From: Symbiodinium natans
Taxonomy: Eukaryota > Sar > Dinophyceae > Suessiales > Symbiodiniaceae
DNA length: 64,000 nt
Reading direction: 5' to 3'
NCBI GenBank assembly: GCA_905221605.1
Contig: CAJNDS010002789.1
Span: 137,001-201,000 of the forward strand
Within the stretch, counting starts at the first letter, position 1. Each line of letters starts with the position of its first letter. Shown piece after piece: positions 10,441 to 23,399 of this stretch. The notes beneath the pieces were generated by a model. It saw only the letters and a list, made by a program, of their open reading frames with translations, made no database searches and was not told where the DNA came from. The position numbers and the translations under genes are program-made.

Positions 10441-13400
10441 CTGGCAGAAGACCAAGTGGTACCACAAAACTTGGGCCAACTGTCTCTTGTCTGTGCAACC
10501 AAGTCTCATTGTACTGAGCGAAATTCTCAATGGTGTTTGCCTGGGGTTGAGGCAGCTCGCATGTCCATTTTCGGCCCATTTCCAGTGACAGACTGACTTC
10601 TGGTCTCTCGGGACATGGCCATGTCCACGATCATATCATCAAAGTCCGACTGCTCTTGCTGCTGGGCTGCAGCAAAGGATGCCTCCGATGTATCGTGTTT
10701 GTTCCTGCCTATCGGGCCTGTTGTGCAGATCTGCTGTACAAGTTCATTGCGCATCCGCCCACCTCCAACTCTCGAATGTCTTCCTCGACTTTGGCCACCA
10801 GGTCATATGTAGACTTCGGGCAGCCAAAGACACGCCAACCTAAGTCCGTACGCGGAAGACTTCAGCAGTGCTCATGCACACAGAGACAAAGCCAGTGGTG
10901 GCAACTCCAAGCGCTTTCTTCAAAGTTTCAGCATCACTCAGCGTACACTTTAGTCCGAGGCGTTGGTAGAAGTCATCAGCGGTGAGCTGTACACCGAACT
11001 CTTCAAGGACGCCGTACGTGTCCAGGCACCTCCCGAAGCACAGCACAATGACGCGTGCCACGTGCCCACAACTGCAGCATCCGAAACCACTACGACCAAA
11101 ACGCAACATCTTTTTTACGTCGACCATCCCCACCCCAGAGCTTAGTGTGGGATGCCCTTTTCGGACTTCGCCGGGCAGGATTTTCTCACTGTCGTTGGGG
11201 GGTCAACACGCCATGAGCTCGCTGCAGGGTTCTTATTGGCTTCTCCTGGCTTCTCGAAGGGACTCCTTAAGGTGGGCATGCCAGGGACGGCGAGTCAGCA
11301 CTCCCACAAACCAAGAGGAGAGGAGAATGGGTACTTAAAATCCAACAACCCCGAGGGTGGTGAACAAACACAAACAAACACAAACAAACATGCAAACCAA
11401 AACAAAACAAGCAAACAGCAAACAGCAAACTAAAAAAGTCCGCGCCTCTTCGTGTCTGGGGCCATCCTTGCCGGCGACGCTTCTCACTTGCAGCCACTCA
11501 CTTGCAAGCGAACCCGAATCGCAACCCAGCAGCTTCAGGATTTCGGCAGGGATTGTTGCAATGTACCTGCACCACAGCCACGAGCTGGAAGGCCATTAAA
11601 TCGCAAGTGCCAAGTGTCGGGCATTCCGCTGGCTGATGACAAGCTGAGGACAAGACTCCCGCATGGCCGTCACTTCTTCGATGTCCTGAACGCTGACGGG
11701 CTCATGGCCACAGTTGTAAGTTGACCGATGTGTTGTCTGAGTCTGGGTGTTGCAACAGTGTTGCAACTGTGCCTCTTCCATGTTGAAGACTTCAACATGG
11801 AAGCGCAATCAGAAATTCATGGCTATATTCTGCACAGCAAGTGTAGCCGACGCAGGCTCCTTCGGCGACTTGCGCAGCTGCGAAAACACCCCAGCGTAGG
11901 CGTCTGTAATCTCCTCCAGGCGCGAGACTTGGCGAAAGACACAGGAATCCGGGTAACGAAGCCAGGCCTGTGTTCCATCCCTGAACTTGGTCCTCGGATC
12001 GAGGATCGGAATGCAACAGGAAAGAGATGGAAGAAGCCTTGCACACGACACTACCCCGAGTTGAGAATTTGCAGCTCTGCGTCATCATCATGTCCAGCAG
12101 CAGCTCTTGGATCTTCCTGGGGCGCGCTGTTGCTGCTATCGGTTGCATTGGGCCAAAGAATATTCCGCAGAATTCCGGGCTCCAGACCGGTGCTTGCCAG
12201 CAAGCGTCTTCCGAATCTCGTTGCAGGACACCTGTCAAGTTTTCAAGCTTCTCACCACCAAAACCCGCTTCTCAACATCATCACTCGTCATTTCTTGCGG
12301 CCGCTTTGATACATGCCTTCGATACATTTTGTGCCATTAAGCCGGCCTCGAAAAGACCGACCACAATGGACTCCGGGATGGACTCCAGGATCTGCGGGGG
12401 GCGTTGCAGTATTTTCCAGGCAAACAAACAAGCCCCCCCTCCTCCCCCCGGGAAAAAAAAAACATCCCCCCTGAAAAACGAAAATCCCAAAAAGAACGCG
12501 GTGAGAGAGCTGCGGCCTAAAGGCTCATGATCGGCTCAGGCCTCGTGCTCCTTCTGCACTTGCTCCAGGATGCAGTTCTTTGCTTCTGCCGTAGAGATGT
12601 CTGCATCAGCCTGAGCGGGACGAAGTGGCAGCGTCAAGCCTGCGCCGAATCCACGCCGCCAATTCCCGCCCGCCTTAGCTTGGACAAACTCCGCCGGCTC
12701 CAGCTGCAGGAGGTCCTCGTACCTGCGCGCATTTCTCAGAGGGCTCAACTCAGCCCCCAGGAGCAGCCTCAAACCCGCCCGGGGGACGAAGCGAAAAGCG
12801 CCAGGTAGTCCTGAAGAGCTGGAAGTGCCTGACCAACATTGGGGCGCGGCGCTCTCGCTTAACCCGCCCAGTTGATGACACTCCGTCAAGAGACACGCAG
12901 GCTGTTTTCCGCGAGTCGGCCCCTCCGGTCCAACGGTCCAACCGGTCCAACCATGGAGTCATGGAAGCGGCTGCCGCGTCATCGCTCAGCACGTCCTCAA
13001 AGCAAAAAGTCGACTCCGCACACAAATTTACGTGGGGAACTTCAGGCTTTTACGAAGCAGAGCTGGGGACGCAGTCGCGAGACCGGAGGTTGTGGGCTGG
13101 GGGCGGCGCGGAAACAAACCAAAACACACTTCAAGACGCGACGCTGTCGGGCTTGGGGGGCAAGGCTTCCGAAGGAGTAGGTACGTTTGCACACGGGGGC
13201 CGTTGCGCCACACTGGGGCCGAGCGACCACGGCAAGATGCAGGACGGAGCCACCCGGAAACAGCGGCCCCAAAGCATTGCCAGCGGTAGACAAAAATCCC
13301 AGACGAAGCCAGACCCCCGAACATCTCAAGCCCTTGTGTTGAATAACGCTGAAAACCTGCAATCGCAACCCACAAAGCAGTTGCCCACATACGCCATGCT

Positions 13401-13690
13401 AAGGCCAGGTCTTTGCATAGACGTTGCACAGAGTTCAGCTGGCAAAACAAGTCGTAATAGTTCGCCTGAAATGCAAGAAACGCACTCAGGTGCCCTGTGC
13501 AAATCCAACAGAACCGAGCCATGCCCATCCCAGTCACGTGAAGCACGTCTGCAACGTTGGGGCCCGACAAGGACTTCACCTCAGCAAAACACGACCCCGA
13601 ACTTGAACAGCTTGCATTCCCAGTGTAGCAACCAGCCACCCGAGTACTCCCCCGGAAATGCTGTATCCTCCCGCAGACATCCGCATACCA
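10441..13690 (-). other. Probable 5' exons of the dynein gene, unresolved
   Basis: No standalone gene is recognised. Minus-strand frames contain likely coding pieces: TYGVLEEFGVQLTADDFYQR (about 11020-10960), PRKIQELLLDMMMTQ (about 12125-12075), LEEITDAYAGVFSQLRK (about 11920-11860), DFDDMIVDMAMS (about 10645-10610). They fit a dynein stem in character and position, but I cannot join them or place a start codon. The stretch also holds a CAAA-rich tract (11355-11432) and a C/A homopolymer tract (12433-12478). The dynein start and the 3' end of the glycosyltransferase must both fall here or near 13.7 kb. Confidence 0.4.
11355..11432. repeat. (CAAA)n-like microsatellite
   Basis: Runs of ACAAACAAAC, AACAAAAC and GCAAACAGCAAAC. 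No coding sense. Confidence 0.85.
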
Positions 13691-15521
13691 AGGCATCTTG
13701 TGTGACTGGCATCATGAGAACGAGTCGCGCCATTGAAGGACAGCACGAACTTGCCTCTCAAAGCATCACCCTCTGTGCTTGCAGCCTGATTACTAGAGTT
13801 CAACTAGCGTGCGTATTTAATAAACTTGCAGCCACTTGCCTGGCGCCCAGGTCTCACCCACCAGGCGAGAAGAAATCGGATGGTAGGAGTTCCTCGGCAG
13901 GCGTAGGCAAACCCTGTCTGAAAAGGCAGTGGCGCTGACAGCATGCAATCTGGTCACATGCTGCTGAGATACATTTCAGATTGTGGCAGCACACGCACCT
14001 CTTTCGGGTATGCTGATGGAAGATCACCTCACAACAATCGACTGATTCAACACATTTGCGGTATGACACGATACTGTGCAGACGATGTGCAGTGAACTAG
14101 AGAACTCGCTGGGAGTCGTACCCTCCTTCATGGTAGTTTCATAGCTTGTCTGCGCAACGTAGCGATGATTGTCTCCCAATAGCTCTTGTGCGAACGCTTG
14201 CTGCTCCCACCAGGTGTGGTTTACAAATGGCGAAAAGCCTGCATCGTCTCCCCAGACCTCCGCGAAACGTATGCAACGAATCCACATGAACCCAACCCAC
14301 CATTGGAAGACATGAGGTACGTGCTGTCAAGGATCTCTTGCAAGCAATGTGCGGCTCCAGTCCGACTGTCTCATCAGAAAAATTGCCGTATTGAGGGACT
14401 GCGCATCTTCGGTGACCAGCAAGTGCACCGAGTCGTCGATCGCTAGAGGCGTGGCTTCCTCCGATGCCCTAGCATACGTTAGAAGAAGTGAGTCCAGTGT
14501 TCGTTCCAAGTCCATGAAGTACAGGTCGCAATCAATCCAGACAACCCAGTCCCAGCGATCATCTCCCATTGCCTCCCGCAATGCTTCCACCTTGCCCCAG
14601 GCAGGAGGACGTCCTGAAGCATGACAAGGCACATTGACATGCTGAAGGAACGCTGAGGCATGAACTACAACAAAGCATGCAGCGGCCAGTGTGACAGTTC
14701 AATTCTGTTGTCGGTCCTTTCGCATGATGTGAGTCACGATGATGAATGTAGCCGTATCCGTGCCGATGAGCGTACATTCCATGGACCGATGCTGCAAGGC
14801 GCGGGAGCAGCACGCCATCTGGATAGTCGCAGATTGTGACTATGCACAGCGACAATCCATGAACTCGGATGCTAGGCTTCACCATTTCTGTGCTCCTGCT
14901 CGGCGACTGGGGCAGCTGGGCACGTAGAGCGCGCAGGGTAGCGGCAACTGATCGATGCTCATCCCCGAATTCCTGGGAACGTATGGGCCACGCAGAGTCG
15001 TCAATGAAGGAGTCCCGGTGCTGGGCGACATTGTAGGCATAGATGAGCCATCCAGAAGCTATGTGCTGCATTCGCAACGCGACCTCTAGAGCAGCGACTT
15101 GAACCTTGGTCTCTGCATCTCGTACTTTTGGGTCTCCATAGTGCGACATGGCTAGAAGACGAAAGGCGGTGCCCATCCCCACAGCACACTCCTCCAGCGC
15201 ACGGCGGAGGGACGCTGCTCGGACAAAAGCACGTGAACGGAGCTCGACGGGCTCAAGGAGCTCGAGATCCTCTTCTAGGGCGCGGCTCACAGCCCGGCTG
15301 AGAACCTGCCGCGCTTGCGGTGCCTCTCCGTGGGACAGCAAGGTATCTGCATCCTTCAGATCCAACAGGAGGGGCTCCCAAGAGGATGGGCAGCGCAACG
15401 ACGTCCGAAGAAAGTCAGCTTGAGACGGGCTCTGGTGCAAGGGAGAGCTCGAAGCGCTGATGTCTGCCAAAGGGCTGAACCAGCATTCCCCAAAGAAAAG
15501 CACTGCATTGACTTTGAACAT
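13690..15521 (-). CDS. GT34-type (GMA12/MNN10-like) glycosyltransferase
   Basis: Likely Golgi glycosyltransferase adding hexose from a nucleotide sugar. Exon 1 (15521-14717) starts at ATG with a hydrophobic MFKVNAVLFFGECWF, then about 220 residues of helical sequence, then the fold start LCIVTICDYPDG. Exon 2 (14613-14336) has the nucleotide-sugar DxD region VVWIDCDLYFMD and TAIFLMRQSDWS. Exon 3 (14257-14154) has FVNHTWWEQQAFAQELLG, the GT34 HxWWEQ motif. Exon 4 (13913-13840) reads LPRNSYHP to ETWAPG; exon 5 (from 13754) KFVLSFNGATRSHDA, matching the usual PGDFVVHFAG ending. Introns are 103, 78, about 240 and 85 nt. Donors are GA, GA, GC (less sure) and GC. The long N-terminal part before the catalytic fold is unusual. 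The 3' end is not resolved; 13690 is nominal. Confidence 0.8.
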
Positions 15522-17280
15522 CCAGGTCCTGCTGCCACTTTCACGTGCATGGTCCCACTACGGGCCATGGACTAAGGCACTATGGCACCCTTTGTCAGGG
15601 CACTGCCTTATGCTGCTGTCGAATGCCTGCTTACCCTCCTCAAGCAGGCTTTGAGACAAGTGCTAACCAAAGTGTCTGAGAGTCTCGCAAAAAAAAGGTG
15701 CCCTGGACTCCTTGACATCTTCCAAGATTGCAACATTATCTCTTTACATGTTCTAACTGTGGTGGCATGTGGTGGCTCAAGGACAGTGAAAACAGGCTTG
15801 CAGATGGGCCTCGGTGGCAGGACGAGGTGAACACAAAGGATAATCACAAATCACAAGCTGCTTTCTTCAGCAGCTAGCTTCATGCCTGGCGCAAGTTCTC
15901 CATCATGGCTGCCCTCCTTGCCTGGTCTTGCTACGAAGGCAAGATGCAGGCTTGGGGTGGGAAGGTTCGGTCCTTGACGAACGGCGTGTCCGCCTTTTTG
16001 TCGTCACTTCGCGGGGTGTGCACGTCCACTGTGTTGAGGACTGGCAGTGAGCGCAGTGAAGTGTGCACATTCCGGTTGCTGTGAAAGTTGCTAGCTTAGA
16101 GTGCCTTGCTTCACGACCACCGTCTTGAAGAGCTGTGGCACTATCTGTGGCTCTACCTGCTTGTCGGTTCAGGCTGGCTCTACGATGGACTTCGCACGAA
16201 GCAGCTCAGGAATGAAGACACAGAAGAATGCATAACTCAGACTAAGCCTGAGGAATGTCGCCCAAGGACATCACTCCTGGGCAGAACTCAACAGTCGTGT
16301 AAGTGTTTGGGCCACAGGTTCTGTAAACTTGCGGCCGGTGGGCCAAGGTCCAGCACCTCACCGCAAACTTCCACGGCAGCCTCACCTCCCGACAGACAAC
16401 CATCTCCGGGCCGAGTTGCTAACACTTCACTGGCTCATTTTCATGGTTCGCTCTGAGACGCCGGCTGCTTGTGGAATATGCAAAAGTCTTGTCCTACAAT
16501 TCCAACTGCCGTGTGAGCTGAGAACGCCACTGGGATTCGACAAAGTGGCGAACATTCGGAGCCAGCTGCGACTCCACAATTCTGGGGACCTACCCCTCTA
16601 AGCAAGCACTTTCATACCCACATGGTCTCCACTCCACTCACAAGCAACGTCGGATAGGGGTGCGATGGGCAGGAGGAAGGAGGGAGAGAGAGCGAGAGAG
16701 CGAGAGAGAGAGAGAGAGAGCGAGAGAGGGAGCTACAACTCCAACCTGAATGCCGACCGGATCTGACGAACCGAGACAATTACGTCGCTGCATTGCATGA
16801 TCTTTAACAAAGCCGTGCATTGTGATCACTGTGCTTTGCTTAGCAAGGGGGCCTCAAGGGTCGGAGCGGGGAAAACTAAAATACAAATTATGCACACGGA
16901 TGGTCGCCGTGATCGTTGCATGTGTCCTCCGTCACTTTGATCTCCAGGAGGAACAGTGCCGAGCCGGGTTTTAAGTCCGCGCTCTCTTCGTCGTGACTCA
17001 GAGCGAAGCACCAGGTCATGTCACAGTCAGTTCGGTGTCGGGGTCTCTCTCTCTCAGTGCCCTCTACTTCCTTATACTTCCCCAATCTTCCCCATAAAGT
17101 CTGCTAATGATCCTGAGGCTTCAGCTCTGTGCCGTAAAATGCCAGGCCTGGGCGACCTGTCATTGCGGTATGACCAGTCCACATACCTGGACTTGCATTT
17201 TGTCTCTGCTGTAGCCTTCGGACGCGCGCCTGGAGGAATCAGCTGGCGACTTCCGCCACGTTTCGCAGGCAGAGGACGTG
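15522..17280. other. No gene recognised; contains a GA microsatellite
   Basis: Upstream flank of the glycosyltransferase. Frames here are short and unlike any family I know. A (GA)n/(GAGC)n tract lies at 16678-16732. Confidence 0.5.
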
Positions 17281-17284
17281 GGCG

Positions 17285-20200
17285 AGTAACGAATTCACTT
17301 TCCACCTTCATTCACAAATGAAGTCATGACCTCATAATCTGCCTGGACCATGCAAGATCGCCTTCATCAAGTCACTCACCGTAACTCTTGCAGGACACAG
17401 CTCCTGGCTATGCCGAACTGGCCATTTTCATAGTTCAACGCATCCCACAAATTATTGAAATCGATCTGATTCAACCTACATTCTCCTCCAAACCGTGGCA
17501 GTAGTCATCGACGGAGTCCAAAGCCTCGCAAACACTCTCTCATGGCACCTACGACTTTAGATTCTGCCGCAACTCTCAGCACAGGGCAAAGAACTCCAGG
17601 GAATCCTGCATCATGTTCTTCACAACGGCCTTGGGGGAGGGCGCTGGAGTTTCACAACACTTGGAGCCCGCCCCAGTCCACTGGCTGCCGGACCAGCAGC
17701 TTCTTAAGCTTGCCCTGACAGGTTCCAGTCAGCCAATCCGCAACCTGCTCCTGTTTCGTCCCGCGACTTCTGCCTGGCGGTATGTGTCCTGGTTTGTCTC
17801 GTGGATGGAAAACCAACCTGCCATGACAGCGCCAGGACAGGAACAGCAATCTGGCGCCCCCTAGTGTGGATGTTGCGGCAAAGATGCCTTTGCCGACGTC
17901 GCGAAAATTCTTGAGAACGATTTTCTGTATATTGACCACCTGAGTCTGCATCTTTCAGGAATGCTCGTCGACTCCAACTTGCTGGGGCCCGGGCCCACTG
18001 GTCCCTAATCTTGTGCGCCATAGATGTGATGGCCTGGACCCAGGGAAGAAGATGCCACCGTGCCGCAATTGATTTCTTCCAAATGGCGCCATCTCAGATC
18101 CCCACCGACTTCTGCAGATGACGGAATTGCTCTGGCTTCATCAGCCTTGGTGGCACCACCACACTCCAGATCATGAAGCCTCCAGACTTAATCCCCTTAT
18201 AGGATTTTTAGAACCATATAGGATCTTCAGAGACAAAGATGGATCGCTCAACCAACTTGGCACGATTCACCATCCTCATGGGCTAACCAACTTGATGGTT
18301 GGTGACTGCGTGATCAGCATTGATATTACCGACCGCGATAAGAAGCCCTCGGCTCGTGGAGACTTGAGGCACCCGACCGAGTGAACCTGTTCGCATAGAT
18401 GCAGGATGCCATAAGATTCAAGTTCTCCTTGCCCACAGACATACAAGCCGTATGCAAGCCAACTGATAAAAATCTTGTATGTTGCGTGTGCAACAGGAGT
18501 GTAACCTGTCCTGGCACACCTCACCCAAGCTGCTCACAACTTCTGGCCTGCGGTGGCAGGACTCTCTTCCGTGCTTGACAGCAGGGGTCAGGATCAGGAC
18601 AGCTAGGCGGCTAGGCCTGATGTAAAGCGATGCAAAGCAGAAGGATGAGAACGCTGTGGTGAAACAATACTCCGGCACCTGGGCTCAGTACCGAGGTCAA
18701 CAAACACGTTTCTCAGACAAATCAGAGCATAAGCTTATAGAGAGGGTAGAAACACACGCAAAGGCGGTCACTGGCCAAAGCGAGAACCATGGGACATCCC
18801 GGTCGAAAGGATTCTCGCCTGCCGGGATCAGAGTAAGAGGCGCACCATTGTCTGGCGACATCTCTCTGATGGAACAGTGATGGAAACCTGCCTGCATCCT
18901 CCAGATCATCAACGTCGATGTCGTCCAGCCTGGCATTCATGCTCGGCATTCTGATGCGCCCATAAGCAGCCTGCAGGCACTCCGCGGGTACCCTGATGGC
19001 CGAGTCGCCGACAGTCCAGCCACATCGGTGGCCTGCGCTCCGCTCGGCATGCTGGGCATCGCCTGCTCACTGCAGCGCGTAGACTGGCGCACGTGCTGCT
19101 GCAGCGCACATGCTGCTAGTTAGGTATGGCGCCATGCATTTTCGCACTCAGGTCAGCCTGGAGGTTCATGCATGAACGGGTGGGCATTCACTACCATGGA
19201 GTGAACTAAGTATTGCAACAAAGCACTAACACATTCCTGGCAAATGCCAGAGCTGCACAGCTCATCTAACGTCTCAATTGTCTTCCACGGCCGGATGTGC
19301 AGGATTTGCTTCACCACACCAGTACAGTCCATCTCGGTCTCCACCTTCGACTGTCTGAGATGCCTCAGCAGCTCCTCTGACGCAAGAGTCGCAGTTCCTC
19401 AGCGGAATCTGGAGGGCCCAGAATCTCGTGCCGCGGCGACTGTGTCCGCCTGTATGCATGGTGCGAGTGGTAGGCAAGCAAACGTGCTGCGAATTCGTCA
19501 CGAAGTTGCGAAAGGGTTTCCCGCCAGCTTGGACGAGGTGCCCGTGCAACGAGTGGCTGAACTCCGCAGACAGCTGGTCGACATGTGCAAGAACCATGGA
19601 AGCGAAAACGCTCACCAGTCTGCCCTGGAAGGTGTGGGGATCCCCCACTGTGGATGAGGCGAGTCGAGAAATCTTTATTGCGGCCTCTGCATCCTGCTAT
19701 GACTTCCGAAGCCCAGCACTCTGACTCTCGGCCGCTTGGCGCTCGAATCCCGAGTCTGACTATGATTGACTATGCAGAGCAAGAGATTGTGAACATTCTG
19801 CAGCCGCTGTGAAAGGCATGGGCCATAGGAGAGGCCGCAGATCTCGGTGACAGCCTGGAAGGCCCGCTGCAGCCTCGGATGTGTCACAGCAAAAACCAAA
19901 AGTCTTGCTGCACATTGTTGCGTACGTTGCCGCGTACGGCGTATTGTCACATTTATGGCTCGCATTAGAAGTCTGCGTTCACTACACGATGTTAAACAAT
20001 TTGAAGCAAAAACGTGGCGAAATGCAGGCCAGCCGCACGCACCAAGGGTCTTCTCCTGCATCGCCGCGCTACAGACAAGCAGCAGCACGCCCGAGGATGA
20101 AAACAGAACACAGGGGCAGCAACGCTGCGCACCTTACGGAAGCTGTGCTCATCAAAATTTATGCTGCAAAGGCGCACTCGGAAACTGCTAATAAATCTGT

Positions 20201-20480
20201 GCCGAGGCGCTAGAATGGTTCTAAGGCTCTGCGCCATGGTCCATTCGGCAAGCGATGATGCGTAGTAACTTAGTAGTAACGTTCGCTCAGGTGTTTTTTG
20301 CCTAGTTCCTTGTGAGCTACGCAACGATGTATCTTCGGTTCACTCACGGCTTTGGCGATGTTCTTCTTGGTGCGCAAAATGCAGCTACCCTGCGACATGG
20401 TGGTAGAGCCAGGCAGTGGTGTAACCCCAAAACTCTCATTGACTTCAATGACCGCTTTTTCAAGTCGACGGATCGGACGA
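17285..20480 (-). CDS. Unidentified many-exon gene or genes
   Basis: I do not recognise this protein. Minus-strand exon-like pieces with AG|G acceptors run in series: RPIRRLEKAVIEVNESFG (about 20460), FQGRLVSVFASMVLAHVDQL (19625), SEELLRHLRQSKVETEMD (19385) continuing to QILHIRPWKTIETLDELCSS, VPAECLQAAYGRIRMPSMNA (19000), LDDIDVDDLEDAG (18930), VVNIQKIVLKNFRDVGKG (17935), VADWLTGTCQGKLKKLLVRQ (17745), KAVVKNMMQDSLEFFALC (17635), VCEALDSVDDYCHGLEENV (17530), FNNLWDALNYENGQFGIARS (17460), ADYEVMTSFVNEGGK (17345). The helical, leucine-rich character would suit a HEAT-like or other all-alpha scaffold. One large gene or two cannot be told apart here. Being downstream of the NIT2 stop, it must start at or below about 20.5 kb. 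Confidence 0.5.
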
Positions 20481-20593
20481 GGGGGGAAAATCAAGCTAAT
20501 CCGACGTCGGCTAACATGGCTCACAGAGAGCTCTCACCACGTCGCCGCTTGGAGTCCTCCAGCTGCCTTTGTCGCAGAATCTCCCCACATGTC

Positions 20594-23326
20594 TTACATG
20601 CCAGCGGGGGAGGAAGCTGTCGCGAGGATTTTCTGGCTGCCACCAAGAAGCGCATAAGGCGCATACAGGTCCCCTCGTTTCTGGTATGAGGTTGGAACCT
20701 GCCAAGATCAACAGCTGAGAAATATCTGCCCTGACACACCGGCTCCAGGCTCCACACCTGTTCTCGAATGCGGTCTGCTTCCGAAGGGTCGATCTCCACA
20801 ACCCACACACCAGGCTCATGCTCTGCCTCAAGGGCATGCGCAAAATGCATGCAACGGTTGCAACACCAGTTCTAAGCCTCCTAGGCCAACTCGCATCTCA
20901 CGATATCTCACGATATCTCCAACCTCGACCACCACCTCCGCCCACGGATTGATCAGCTGCGAGTGCCCCCAAGCCTCACATTGACCATGTCTGCTCAACC
21001 GGCAAAACAGGAAGGGACGGCCCCGAGTTCTACTCACCGCCTGGTAGTCGTTCTTGTCGCTGCTTCTTGCTGGAGAAGCAAATGCAACCTGAGCAGGCCA
21101 CACCATTGCTTGCATGTCCTCTGCTCCGGGGCAAGCAGGCTAGCAAATCCGAGTCGCATATGATTGAGTGTCGACCGCCCGACCACGTGCCAGCAACTGG
21201 TAATGCGCAGGCCCTGTGGTCATGTTGAAAGCGCCGGGGTAGATCAACACCTCCCAATACAAAGTGGGTGAAGCACAGCTTGGCTCCCGCCAGTTAAGCA
21301 ACGGCAAACAGCACCAACCCTACGGGCTATACTTGCTATGCTTGCTGCCATAATTGTTGCCAATGCCAATACGAATTACGACCATGAACTGTGCGATTAC
21401 GTTTGTTGTTGCTTTTGCTGTGGTGTTGTTGGGATTACGAGTATGAAAGGAGTCTGAATACGAATGCAAGGACTGATACTAACTTCCAATGCCAACTACG
21501 AATACATTCCACTAATATTTACTACTGATACTATTCACGACTACGATAGTAGGTGCACGGCTGGTCGAACGCCTTAGTAGATTCGAGCGGGGTGGTTGAT
21601 AGAAACTGTTTTATTGAGGGTTAAGCTCAAACAGCGACGTAAAGGTGTCTGGAGAGTTGCTAAATCTAAAACTACAAAAGCTTGTGGCAATGCACTTTCC
21701 TACAACACAGACCGAAGCAGACTTACCGGTCGGCAGGCTCTGGAGATTAGTGTAAAATGGGACCGCTAAGCTCAGTACACTTGAGGGAAGTAGCAACTGA
21801 GTACAAGAGAGCCAATCCGGCCTTGGCCCCCTCAGCACGCATGGCTAGTGCCAATTCGGGGAAGCGACAGTCATAGCAAATGCCCACGCCTGAGCAATAA
21901 GTGGAACAAAGGCTGCCACCGTTGCACATCGTTGCACGAGCTCTACCCGAACTGTCGCAAGCACCTGCTCGACACCACGGAAGATCGACCAGAGTCATCG
22001 TCTCTCCCGCCGAGAGAACATCTGACTCCTGCCAAGTGGTTTGGATTGGAGCTGCCAGGATGACGCAGGCCGGCTCAGAAAACAACAGGAGCATAGACCG
22101 CGCCAGGGACAAACAGACGGGCCCGAGAAAACCAGACAGGATTTTCTGCCAGACAGGCAGCCAAAGCAGACAGCCAAACAGAGAGTGATTGAAACAAAGA
22201 CGATGACGCACCAAACAGCCAATCTCCAGGGTCCTTGAACTTCATTGCAGCCCTTGGCATTTTTCAGCTACCCACACATCGACCCTCCGATGTCTGCAAA
22301 CTCAGGTCGCATCCGCGATGCGGTTGCGGCCACGTCTATGTCGAAGAGGTGCACTTTTCGGTGCTTGGCGACCTTGGCGATTTCGATCGGATCCCGACAG
22401 CTTGGAACGAGCGGCATTGAGTGCGCGACAATGCCGCCTGATGGGTTCAGTACCAAGCAGGTATTGTAGACCCGATCTTCCTGAGAAACATCTTGCCCGT
22501 CACAAGCTGCGCACCTCGACCTTGGAACCTGCCTACTCAGCTGCAGAGGACCCAGAAACAGCAGAAGAATGAACAAATCAGAGACCGGGCGTCTTCGAGC
22601 TCCGGAAGGGAGCCCCCGACGATCCAAATTTTCAATTCTCGAGCCTTGCAGGATTGCACCACTGGCTGCCCCCTCCGGGCATCGAATATTTAAGGGGCCG
22701 AAGAGACAAAGAAGAACTTCAACGAGCCACCAGCTCGCAGAGGAGCTTCACGGTCGGGCTCGAATCGGAAGCCATCTGTCCTGATTCAATGTACAGGGTC
22801 GGCTACCGACCTTGCCCAAGACACGCAGGTAGCTGATGGTAGCAGAGGTGCCCAAAACTTGTTGAGATTCATGCTCACTGATTCAGTTCTCTGCTGCCTG
22901 TTCAGTTCTGCTGTTGCGGCAGTGCTCCTGGTAACGGCAGCCTCTCACCATACTCGTGAAAGTACTTTGTGGCATACGGGCAGCTGAACCTGGGCAGTGG
23001 CAAATCCCGAGTCTAGTCTGGACGACTGGCCTCTGGACTGTCCGTGCTGCCAAGAGGCATCTCACCAAGAACCACAATCCTTCACTGCATTGCTAACACA
23101 GACTCCGGCCAGATGCTCAAACTTGCATTCGCCGTGCTGCTGGACATGATGGTGGCTGAGTCTCGCACTCGGCCCCCTTCTTGACCTCATGCTGAAGCCG
23201 TATCACAGAGACTCTTGGGCCACTGGGGAAGGTACGGTAAGCACATTCAACCTCTAGCTGCCGCCACGGCCACAGCTTCTTCGATCGCTGCTTTCGCGTT
23301 GGCCAGACTCTCTTGCTTGTTATGAC
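20594..23326 (-). CDS. NIT2: Omega-amidase / NIT2-like nitrilase-superfamily amidase
   Basis: Hydrolyses alpha-ketoglutaramate or alpha-ketosuccinamate to the keto acid and ammonia (family knowledge). Pieces in order: [17 protein letters not shown] (23326-23252), [16 protein letters not shown] (from 22989), [17 protein letters not shown] (22480-22430), [14 protein letters not shown] with the catalytic Lys (from 22372), [11 protein letters not shown] (about 22010), [14 protein letters not shown] with the catalytic Cys (about 21885), [18 protein letters not shown] (about 21235), [13 protein letters not shown] (21070), [16 protein letters not shown] (20970), [15 protein letters not shown] (20810), [15 protein letters not shown] to stop TAA (20698-20594). 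NMTTGPAH, the HSQLINPW match to HSTVVNPW, and the RGDLY ending favour NIT2 over NIT1 or beta-ureidopropionase. The first exon and the exon with the catalytic Glu (VVLPE) were not found with confidence. Confidence 0.88.
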
Positions 23327-23399
23327 CTGACACCGCACAACACTTTTCAATGGTCCAACTGCGCGACCTAACTGCTGCTCCAGCAAGCTGAGACCTGGG

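Noticed and set aside
12961-13938. Plus-strand 325-codon frame
   Set aside because: No recognisable domain, low-complexity Ser/Gln/Thr composition, and it overlaps exons 4-5 of the minus-strand GT34 gene.
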